A stretch of 7,632 bases of DNA from Gemmatimonadota bacterium. Lineage in GTDB: Bacteria > Gemmatimonadota > Gemmatimonadetes > Gemmatimonadales > Gemmatimonadaceae. A program made the translations under genes and the position numbers. Shown here piece by piece: positions 1-5,360 of this stretch. The notes below the pieces were generated by a model. It ran no database searches, was not told the DNA's origin, and saw only the letters and a list, made by a program, of their open reading frames with translations. Within the stretch, counting starts at the first letter, position 1; every line of letters starts with the position of its first letter. The DNA is taken from contig JARIET010000135.1 of NCBI GenBank assembly GCA_031127185.1, positions 1 to 7,632 on the forward strand. The letters run 5' to 3'.

Positions 1-1302
1 CTCGCGAACGGTCCGCACTTCATTGACTTGTTCCTGGCCTGCCTGCGCTGCGGCGTGATTTTCGTGCCGGCCAATGTGATGTATCGCGAACGGGAGATGG
101 CCCACATCGTGGCCGACGCGGAGCCGGCGCTGATCGTGACAGCGGAGCCGGAGTTATTTGCCGACGACGCGAGGGTGGTGACGATCGCGGCCTTTTCAAC
201 TACGCACACGGAACACACGGAAACAGCGGAAACGGCGGATCGCGCATCTGCGCGTGCTGACGACGATGCTGCCGTGATCATCTATACCTCGGGAACCACC
301 GGGCGAGCGAAAGGGGCCGTCCTCTCGCACGGCAATCTCGCGGCGAATGCCGCGCACCTCGTCGAGGCATGGCGGATAACGGCTCGCGACCGCTACCTCG
401 CGGTGCTTCCTCTCTTTCACGTGCATGGGCTGGGCAACGGCATCTGCAGCTGGCTGTGGTCGGGCTGCCTGATGCGCCTGCAAGACAAGTTCGATCAGGC
501 GCGCGCGCTGGGGTGGTTCAGCGAGTTCCGGCCGACTCTGTTCTTCGGGGTGCCGACGATCTACCTGCGGATGCTCGAGTGGCCGGCGACGGCGGCGCCG
601 ACGGTCGCGACGGACGCACGACTCTTCGTTTCGGGCTCCGCACCGCTTCCGGCGCACGTGCTCGAGGCGTTCCGCGCACGGTATGGCCACACGATCCTCG
701 AACGATATGGTATGAGCGAGACGCTCATGAACCTCGGAAACCCGTGTGACGGCGAGCGGCGCGCGGGCAGCGTGGGCCTGCCCTTCCATGGAGTCTCCGC
801 TCGCATTGTGGACGACTCGGGGGCGCCGGTTGTTGATGGCAACGTCGGCCAGCTTGAGGTGCGGGGACCAAATGTCTTTCGCGAGTATTGGCGGAACCCC
901 GATGCGACAGCGAACGCGTTCCGCGACGGCTGGTTTCGGACGGGCGATCTCGCAGAACGCGCGCCCGACGGCTACTTCACCCTGCGCGGCCGCGCCGGCG
1001 ACCTGATCATTTCCGGCGGCTTCAACATCTACCCGCGCGAGGTGGAAGAGGTGCTCCTGGAAGTGGCAGATGTCCGCGAGGCCGTGGTCGTCGGGGTACC
1101 CGATGCGAGGCGAGGCGAAGTGCCTGTCGCGTATATCGTGGCCGAGGACGGCGCTGTGGGCGATGATGCGCTTCGCGCGGCCTGTGCTCGCTCGCTTGCG
1201 TCGTTCAAGGTGCCTCGCGCATTTGTACGTATGGGCGCACTGCCCCGCACCGCGCTCGGCAAGGTTCAGAAACACCTTCTCCCGCCCTGGTCGGCTTCAT
1301 GA
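1..1302 (+). CDS. matB: Malonyl-CoA synthetase (MatB-type acyl-CoA ligase), 5'-truncated
   Basis: The frame is open from base 1, so the gene starts outside the window. The 433 residues present lack roughly the first 70-75 of a family usually about 500 long. It is an ANL-superfamily adenylating enzyme that should join malonate to CoA using ATP in the cytoplasm. Visible motifs, in fragment numbering, are the ATP-binding P-loop YTSGTTGRAKG (95-105), ERYGMSE (234-240), TGD with Asp316, the hinge segment GRAGDLIISGGFNIYPREVE (330-349) and the C-terminal catalytic Lys421 in GKVQK. The stretch RLFVSGSAPL (207-216) followed by GHTILERYGMSET matches what I recall of rhizobial MatB much better than general long-chain or acetyl-CoA ligases. 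Arg207 lies where malonate-specific members keep an arginine. The usual hinge Lys of GRxKD is Gly333 here, a tolerated variation. Residues 69-80 form a low-complexity insert. The 3' end overlaps the MatC-like carrier, which supports malonate over methylmalonate or another acid, although substrate is inferred. Confidence 0.85.
   Translation, partial: LANGPHFIDLFLACLRCGVIFVPANVMYREREMAHIVADAEPALIVTAEPELFADDARVVTIAAFSTTHTEHTETAETADRASARADDDAAVIIYTSGTTGRAKGAVLSHGNLAANAAHLVEAWRITARDRYLAVLPLFHVHGLGNGICSWLWSGCLMRLQDKFDQARALGWFSEFRPTLFFGVPTIYLRMLEWPATAAPTVATDARLFVSGSAPLPAHVLEAFRARYGHTILERYGMSETLMNLGNPCDGERRAGSVGLPFHGVSARIVDDSGAPVVDGNVGQLEVRGPNVFREYWRNPDATANAFRDGWFRTGDLAERAPDGYFTLRGRAGDLIISGGFNIYPREVEEVLLEVADVREAVVVGVPDARRGEVPVAYIVAEDGAVGDDALRAACARSLASFKVPRAFVRMGALPRTALGKVQKHLLPPWSAS
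204..239 (+). repeat. Four 9-bp tandem units inside matB
   Basis: Four consecutive 9-base units can be read: GCACACGGA, ACACACGGA, then AACAGCGGA-type and AACGGCGGA-type copies. They encode an in-frame run HTE-HTE-TAE-TAD (fragment residues 69-80) in the variable, probably surface-exposed linker just before the ATP-binding P-loop. The length is a multiple of three, so the reading frame is kept. The composition is unlike the flanking catalytic domain. It looks like a local repeat expansion or insertion rather than a functional motif. Confidence 0.75.
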
Positions 1303-2621
1303 CACCAGCCGTCACGTCGCTCGCAGCACTCGCGGTGGCCATCGTCCTCTCCTGCACCAGCCGAATCAATGTCGGCGTGCTGGCGGTGGCGTTCGCGTGG
1401 GTGATCGGGGTATACCACGGCGGCATGAAGCCGGAAGCGGTGATCGCCGGCTTCCCGGTGACGCTCTTTGTGATGCTGGCCGGCGTGACGCTGCTGTTCG
1501 CAATGGCAGAGGGAAACGGCACACTCGCGCGGGTGACGCAACGAGTGGTGCGGATCACAGGCGGGGATCGGCGCGTACTTCCGATTGTCTTTTTCGGACT
1601 CGCATGCCTGATCTCGGCGGTTGGGCCGGGTGCGATCTCGGCGGTGGCCCTGCTCGCGCCGCTGGCGATGCCGCTGGGCGTCCAAGCTGGCGTCCCCCGA
1701 TTCCTGACGGCGTTGATGGTTGCGAACGGTGCCAACGCCGGGAATCTCTCACCGGTGAGCGCCGTTGGCGTCATAGCGAACGCCAAGATGACGGACGCGG
1801 GGCTAGGCGGGAACGAAATGATTGTTTTCGCTGCGAACTTCGGCGCGCATCTGATTGTTGGGTCGTTCGCGTATTTGCTGTTTCGGGGAAAGAACGGGGA
1901 ACAGCGGGACGTGGGGGGACGTGCGGGGAAGGGATTCAACAACGGGGAACAGCGGGACGTGGGGGGACATGGGGGGACGGGCGCCGGCACCGCATCTGCC
2001 GATCAGGACACGACGCTGGAACGAGGACATCTCCTGACACTTGCTGTCATTGCCTTCTGGATTCTTGCTGTCGTGTTCCTCAAGGTGAACGTCGGGTTGG
2101 GTGCGTTTGGGGCGGCGGCGCTGCTCGCTGCGCTCCGCGCGGCCGATGAGACTGCGGCAATCAAGCGAATGCCGTGGGACGTCATTGTGATGGTCTGCGG
2201 CATCACTGTGCTCATTGGCGTGCTCGAGAAGTCGGGAGGCATGGATCTGTTCGCCTCGGCCCTGGCCGCGCTCGCGACGCCGGAATCGATCAATGGCTCG
2301 ATCGCGTTCATTACCGGTCTGATTTCGACCTGGAGCAGTACCTCGGGCGTTGTGCTTCCAGCATTCTTGCCCACGGTTCCCGCTCTGGTGGCGAATGTCG
2401 GAGGCGGAGACCCGCTCGCAGTGGCATTGAGCATCAATGTCGGATCGGCCCTGGTGGATGTGTCGCCGCTCTCGACACTGGGGGCGCTTTGCATCGCGAC
2501 AGTGAGCGATGAGGCTGAATCCCGCCGGCTGTTTCGTCAGCTGATGATCTGGAGCCTGTCGATGGCCGTCGTGGGCGCAGTGCTGGCCCAGTTGTTTGCG
2601 GGGGTGCTCGCGCGTGGCTGA
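1299..2621 (+). CDS. matC: MatC-type malonate/dicarboxylate carrier, integral membrane protein
   Basis: This 440-residue protein is very hydrophobic, with about ten to twelve candidate membrane segments split into two halves (about 4-195 and 246-437) around a hydrophilic loop. The N-terminal half resembles the MatC N-terminal family: INVGVLAV near 23-30, GFPVTLFVMLAGVTLLFAMA (51-70), AVGPGAISAVALLAP (107-121) and GANAGNLSPVSAVG (144-157). The C-terminal half repeats the theme with STWSSTSGVVLPAF (343-356) and SINVGSALVDVSPLSTLG (378-395), the Ser/Thr/Asn-rich reentrant segments typical of ion-coupled anion carriers. The expected role is uptake of malonate or a similar dicarboxylate. Its ATG lies inside the stop codon of the malonyl-CoA synthetase (ATGA), so translation is probably coupled. 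No strong ribosome binding site is seen. The central loop (about 196-245) contains a 16-residue duplication. Other anion-carrier substrates such as succinate or citrate remain possible, but the matB overlap favours malonate. Confidence 0.8.
   Translation: MTPAVTSLAALAVAIVLSCTSRINVGVLAVAFAWVIGVYHGGMKPEAVIAGFPVTLFVMLAGVTLLFAMAEGNGTLARVTQRVVRITGGDRRVLPIVFFGLACLISAVGPGAISAVALLAPLAMPLGVQAGVPRFLTALMVANGANAGNLSPVSAVGVIANAKMTDAGLGGNEMIVFAANFGAHLIVGSFAYLLFRGKNGEQRDVGGRAGKGFNNGEQRDVGGHGGTGAGTASADQDTTLERGHLLTLAVIAFWILAVVFLKVNVGLGAFGAAALLAALRAADETAAIKRMPWDVIVMVCGITVLIGVLEKSGGMDLFASALAALATPESINGSIAFITGLISTWSSTSGVVLPAFLPTVPALVANVGGGDPLAVALSINVGSALVDVSPLSTLGALCIATVSDEAESRRLFRQLMIWSLSMAVVGAVLAQLFAGVLARG
1893..1981 (+). 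repeat. 48-bp in-frame G-rich duplication in the matC central loop
   Basis: The first 28 bases of the copies at 1893-1920 and 1941-1968 are identical. Over 41 aligned bases there are 3 differences. The period is 48 bases, exactly 16 codons, giving two copies of an NGEQRDVGG-led peptide (residues 199-214 and 215-230). Within each copy smaller units such as GGGGAAC, AGCGGGAC and GTGGGGGGAC recur, so the element is itself built of short G-run units. From about 1885 to 1981 there are around ten runs of three or more G on the coding strand, so G-quadruplex formation is possible. The element falls in the hydrophilic loop between the two carrier halves, where an insertion should be tolerated. Confidence 0.85.
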
Positions 2622-2660
2622 TTAGTTTTCGCGCGTCACCCTGCGACCCAGCACGCCTCC

Positions 2661-3287
2661 ATGGAATTCACCGACTTTCTCGACCTGCTGCGCAATCCCA
2701 CGGAACTGATCACGGCAGTTGGGACGGCCGGAATCACCGCAATCATTTTCATCGAAACCGGCCTGCTCTTTCCCTTCCTGCCTGGCGACTCTCTGCTGGT
2801 GACTGCGGGACTGCTGGCATCAAAGACGGACGGGCCCATCCAGCTCGACATCATGACCCTGGGCATCCTCGGCACGATCGCATCCATTGCCGGCAACCAG
2901 GTCTCGTTCGTCATTGGCCGCCGCATGGGTCGTGCGCTGTACTCACGCCCCGACTCACGGTGGTTCAAACGCAAGCATTTGGAACAGGCACAGGCCTACT
3001 ACGATACACACGGCGGCAAGACGATCGTGATTGCGCGCTTCATGCCGATCATTCGCACGTTTGCACCGGTGGTTGCCGGCGCCGCCGACATGAAACCCGC
3101 ACTCTTCCTGTTCTACAACGTGGTCGGCGGCATTTCGTGGATCTGGTCCATGCTGCTGGTCGGCTACCTACTGGCGACACAGTTCCCCGTGGTCGGGGAG
3201 CACATCGAGGCACTGATCGTCGTGATCGTCGTGCTGTCGCTGATGCCGGCCGGGTTCGCCTGGCTGAAGCAAAGGCAAAAGCAGTAG
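2661..3287 (+). CDS. dedA: DedA-family membrane protein (putative lipid-carrier translocase)
   Basis: The 208 residues match the usual DedA length of about 200-220, with hydrophobic segments near 16-52, 64-86, 135-172 and 183-201. Family signatures are present: FIETGLLFPFLPGDSLL (30-46, with Glu32 and Asp43), GNQVSFVIGRRMGR (78-91) and HGGKTIVIARFMPIIRTFAP (117-136, with Arg126 and Arg132). These acidic and arginine positions correspond to residues reported essential in Escherichia coli DedA paralogues. The sequence resembles E. coli DedA itself more than the YqjA or YohD types. Some DedA proteins have been shown to recycle undecaprenyl phosphate across the cytoplasmic membrane, and others affect pH and membrane-potential homeostasis. 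The exact substrate here cannot be read. The gene lies 39 bases after matC on the same strand and may be cotranscribed, though TAGTTTTCG at 2623-2631 leaves room for its own promoter. No clear ribosome binding site precedes the ATG. Its stop codon is the first TAG of a heptamer array. Confidence 0.9.
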   Translation: MEFTDFLDLLRNPTELITAVGTAGITAIIFIETGLLFPFLPGDSLLVTAGLLASKTDGPIQLDIMTLGILGTIASIAGNQVSFVIGRRMGRALYSRPDSRWFKRKHLEQAQAYYDTHGGKTIVIARFMPIIRTFAPVVAGAADMKPALFLFYNVVGGISWIWSMLLVGYLLATQFPVVGEHIEALIVVIVVLSLMPAGFAWLKQRQKQ

Positions 3288-3312
3288 ACCGTGTGCAGTA
3301 GACTGTAGGGCG
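3285..3312 (+). repeat. Degenerate 7-bp tandem repeat array, plus orientation
   Basis: Four consecutive heptamers fit a TNNNNNG pattern, including TAGACCG at 3285-3291 and TAGACTG at 3299-3305. The first unit begins with the dedA stop codon TAG. More divergent 7-base steps may continue to about 3326 (CAGATGG). The units belong to the same family as those at 3339-3366 and 4031-4098. The segment GTAGACTGTA (3298-3307) can pair with TACTGTCTAC (3358-3367) in nine of ten positions, so the two upstream arrays could form a large stem. Confidence 0.6.
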
Positions 3313-3338
3313 AGTGCGGCAGATGGGAACATCGCATT

Positions 3339-3366
3339 CGGTGTACTGGCTACGACGTACTGTCTA
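3339..3366 (-). repeat. 7-bp tandem repeat array, minus orientation, upstream of sod
   Basis: Read on the minus strand, four heptamers follow one another without gaps. They include TAGACAG (3366-3360) and TACACCG (3345-3339), each beginning with TA and ending with G. Exactly these two heptamers recur in plus orientation downstream of sod, at 4045-4051 and 4071-4077. The array therefore forms an inverted pair with the downstream one, with the superoxide dismutase gene between them. Confidence 0.7.
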
Positions 3367-3377
3367 CATCAGTTGTA

Positions 3378-3389
3378 GTTTTCGAAAAC
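3378..3389. promoter_or_regulatory. Perfect 12-bp palindrome upstream of sod (candidate operator)
   Basis: GTTTTCGAAAAC is a perfect inverted repeat ending 22 bases before the superoxide dismutase ATG. It is the only AT-rich patch in the 124-base spacer, and its position suits an operator or core promoter element. It does not match a Fur, PerR or SoxR box closely enough to name a regulator. Confidence 0.4.
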
Positions 3390-3411
3390 CAACTCATTCT
3401 CCAGGCGCCCC

Positions 3412-4017
3412 ATGCCACACACCCTCCCCGCCCTTCCGTACGAATTCACCGCGCTCGAGCCGCACATTGACGCGCAGACGATGCAGATCCACCACGGCAA
3501 GCATCATCAGGCCTACGTCAACAACCTCAATGCCGCAATCGAAAAAGCGCCGGAACTCGCGAGCTGGTCGCTTGAGGACCTCTGCCGCAACATCGCAAAA
3601 GTCCCGGAGGCGGTGCGCGGCGCTGTGCGCAACAATGGTGGCGGACACTGGAACCACTCGCTCTTCTGGCAACAGATGAAGGCGGGAGGCAGCGAGCCGA
3701 CGGGCCAGCTTGCTGATGCGATCAACGCCGCGTTCGGAGGCGTAGCCGGACTGAAGGAGAAGTTTGCTGCAGCCGGCGTGGGCCGGTTCGGCTCGGGCTG
3801 GGCGTGGCTGGTGACCATCGGCGGCGTTCTGTCCATTGAGAGCACGCCCAATCAGGACAATCCCCTGATGGAAGGCAAGTCAGCGATCCTCGGACTCGAT
3901 GTGTGGGAACACGCCTACTACCTGAAATACCAGAACCGCCGGCCGGACTACATCGCGGCGTGGTGGAACGTGGTCAACTGGGATGATGTGGCGGCGCGGT
4001 ACGCGGCTGCCAAGTAA
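3412..4017 (+). CDS. sodA: Superoxide dismutase, Fe/Mn family, Mn-type
   Basis: The 201-residue protein is full length for cytoplasmic Fe/Mn superoxide dismutases, and no signal peptide is present. It converts superoxide to oxygen and hydrogen peroxide. The N-terminal helical-hairpin domain begins [20 protein letters not shown], and the metal ligands are all visible: His27 (in MQIHHGKHH), His82 (in GHWNHSLFW), Asp163 and His167 (in LDVWEHAYY). Metal preference is read from the active-site glutamine. Here it is Gln148 in the C-terminal domain (TPNQDNP), and the N-terminal position is Gly-rich (GGGHWNH). That is the manganese pattern rather than the AAQVWNH pattern of iron enzymes; cambialistic activity cannot be excluded. 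The ATG at 3412 fits the family start. A weak CCAGG at 3401-3405 is the only ribosome-binding candidate. The gene stands alone, with spacers of 124 and 75 bases carrying 7-bp repeats on both sides. Confidence 0.96.
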   Translation: MPHTLPALPYEFTALEPHIDAQTMQIHHGKHHQAYVNNLNAAIEKAPELASWSLEDLCRNIAKVPEAVRGAVRNNGGGHWNHSLFWQQMKAGGSEPTGQLADAINAAFGGVAGLKEKFAAAGVGRFGSGWAWLVTIGGVLSIESTPNQDNPLMEGKSAILGLDVWEHAYYLKYQNRRPDYIAAWWNVVNWDDVAARYAAAK

Positions 4018-4030
4018 CGGCAACCGCGAG

Positions 4031-4098
4031 TGTACGGCTTACGGTAGACAGTCCAGCGATCGGTCCACCGTACACCGTCAACGGTAAACCGTTCACTC
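4031..4098 (+). repeat. 7-bp tandem repeat array downstream of sod, consensus about TNNACSG
   Basis: From 4031 the sequence reads as heptamers in near-perfect phase, interrupted once by a 5-base remnant (4059-4063). Examples are TGTACGG (4031-4037), TAGACAG (4045-4051), TACACCG (4071-4077) and TAAACCG (4085-4091). Most units have T at position 1, AC at positions 4-5 and G at position 7. The last unit (from 4092) runs through the stop codon of the convergent antiporter (complement of 4093-4095). Nearly the whole 75-base spacer is made of this array. Confidence 0.8.
4041..4071. terminator. Possible bidirectional hairpin between convergent sod and antiporter
   Basis: ACGGTAGAC (4041-4049) can pair with GTCCACCGT (4063-4071) in eight of nine positions around a 13-base loop. 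An alternative outer stem pairs GTGTACGG (4030-4037) with CCGTACAC (4068-4075). A convergent junction is where a shared terminator is expected, but no T-tract follows on either strand. The pairing is also a by-product of the heptamer repeats, so the terminator role is tentative. Confidence 0.35.
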
Positions 4099-5352
4099 GT
4101 CTTTGTAGTTCCGCTTTACTGGCTGAGTCGCCCTCGGCGTGGTTGGCCGCGAGCCGGCCACCAGATCGTCGAGCCCCTCGCCAGTCGGGTCAAACACATT
4201 CCTGGCCTTGGTGCGCGTGAGAGCGCTGAGCCACGGCGGCGTGATCAGCGTTGTCGCAATCACCATCATCATGATCGCGCCAAATTCTCCGGCCGCGATC
4301 GCGCCAGATGCCAAGCCGACCTGCGCGAAGATGAGCCCGACCTCGCCGCGTGGGATCATGGCCACGCCCACGAGCCAGCGGTTGCCTTCGAAGTTTCGCA
4401 GCGACCAGCCGGTCATCAGCTTCCCGACGATACCGATGATCGTGAGGACGCCACCCACCAGCAGCGCGCGGGGATCGCTGAGTGCCTGCAGGTCCACCGA
4501 AGCGCCGACGACCGCAAAGAAGATCGGAACAAAGAAGTAGCCCAGCTGCGTGACGTTGCGCTCGATTTCGTGGCGCTGCGGCGTGCCGTGCAACACGAGC
4601 CCGGCGGCGAGGGCGCCCACAATCATCGCCGACCCAGCCGCTTCCGCAAACACGGCCATGAGAAATGCGAACGCAAGGGCCACGAGGCCCAGCGCCCCGG
4701 TGGTCCTGAGGCGCTCGACGACTTTGAAGATCGGCGGCACCGCCATCGAACCGAGCGTCACCGCCAATGCGACGAATCCGAGCGCGAGCCCCGTGGTGCG
4801 GGCAACGCTGAGCACCGAAACCTCGGCCCCGGCGACGATGGCCGACACCACGCTCAGGATCACGAGCCCGAGGAGGTCGTCCAGCACGGCGGCACCAAGC
4901 ACGATCTGGCCTTCCGGCGTGTCGAGTTGGCCGATGTCCCTGAGCGCACGCGCCGAAATCCCGATCGACGTCGCAGTGAGCGCGGCGCCGGCGACAAGCG
5001 CCTGAATGGTGCCAAGCCCCAGGGCAGCCGCCGCGTAGTAGCCCCCGGCAAACGGCGCTGCGACGCCCACAACGGCAACGACCAGCGCCTGAGAGCCAAC
5101 GCGCCGGAGGGATCGCAGGTCCGTGTGCAGGCCGATCTCAAACAACAGGATAAGGACACCGAGCTCCGCCAGCGCCGAGAGCACAGCATCGTGCGCGTCA
5201 ATGATGCTGAGCAGACTCTTGCCGAGCAGGACACCTGCAACGAGTTCGCCGAGAACGGCTGGCTGCCCGAAGCGTTGCGCCATGTCGCCAAGGACTTTCG
5301 TGGCGAGGATGATCGCAGCGAGGGCGAGGAGTAGCGGGCCGAGATCGTGCAT
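4093..5352 (-). CDS. CPA2-family cation:proton antiporter (NapA/Kef-type Na+/H+ antiporter)
   Basis: This 419-residue protein is almost entirely membrane-spanning, with about twelve to thirteen segments, and ends in a short hydrophilic tail (about 383-419). It lacks the C-terminal TrkA-N or RCK domain of full-length Kef potassium channels, so it corresponds to the transport module only. The N-terminus GDMAQRFGQPAVLGELVAG (22-40) is the CPA2 opening. ALTATSIGIS (124-133) is the discontinuous helix of the ion site. VLDDLLGL (156-163) carries the paired Asp158-Asp159, the DD signature associated with electrogenic antiport, and MIPRGEVGL (332-340) carries Arg335 near the position of the conserved basic residue. 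The pattern is closest in memory to NapA of Thermus thermophilus. The likely role is Na+ (or K+) expulsion against H+ at the cytoplasmic membrane. It starts 8 bases after the speA stop, so it is probably cotranscribed with speA. A short CCCCAGG lies just before the ATG. Confidence 0.9.
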   Translation of the reverse strand: MHDLGPLLLALAAIILATKVLGDMAQRFGQPAVLGELVAGVLLGKSLLSIIDAHDAVLSALAELGVLILLFEIGLHTDLRSLRRVGSQALVVAVVGVAAPFAGGYYAAAALGLGTIQALVAGAALTATSIGISARALRDIGQLDTPEGQIVLGAAVLDDLLGLVILSVVSAIVAGAEVSVLSVARTTGLALGFVALAVTLGSMAVPPIFKVVERLRTTGALGLVALAFAFLMAVFAEAAGSAMIVGALAAGLVLHGTPQRHEIERNVTQLGYFFVPIFFAVVGASVDLQALSDPRALLVGGVLTIIGIVGKLMTGWSLRNFEGNRWLVGVAMIPRGEVGLIFAQVGLASGAIAAGEFGAIMMMVIATTLITPPWLSALTRTKARNVFDPTGEGLDDLVAGSRPTTPRATQPVKRNYKDE

Positions 5353-5360
5353 GCCTGGGG

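Noticed and set aside
196..1275. Long open frame on the minus strand opposite matB (359 codons).
   Set aside because: Its translation is rich in Arg, His and Ala with no recognisable domain, and it lies wholly antisense to a clear MatB-type ligase. It is a high-GC shadow.
1070..2149. 359-codon plus-strand frame spanning the matB-matC junction.
   Set aside because: It is out of frame with two convincing genes and gives an Arg/Gly/Cys-rich product with no membrane pattern or motif.
4080..4093. AACGG-TAAA-CCGTT hairpin considered as an intrinsic terminator.
   Set aside because: The stem is only 5 bp with no T-run on either strand, and it follows from the heptamer consensus itself.
4031..4098. 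The downstream repeats considered as a CRISPR array.
   Set aside because: The units are 7 bp, contiguous and degenerate, with no constant repeat of 23-40 bp, no unique spacers and no cas gene nearby.
4570..5334. 254-codon plus-strand frame opposite the antiporter.
   Set aside because: The product is highly charged and low in hydrophobic residues, which is typical of antisense to membrane-protein codons. The minus strand carries all CPA2 motifs.
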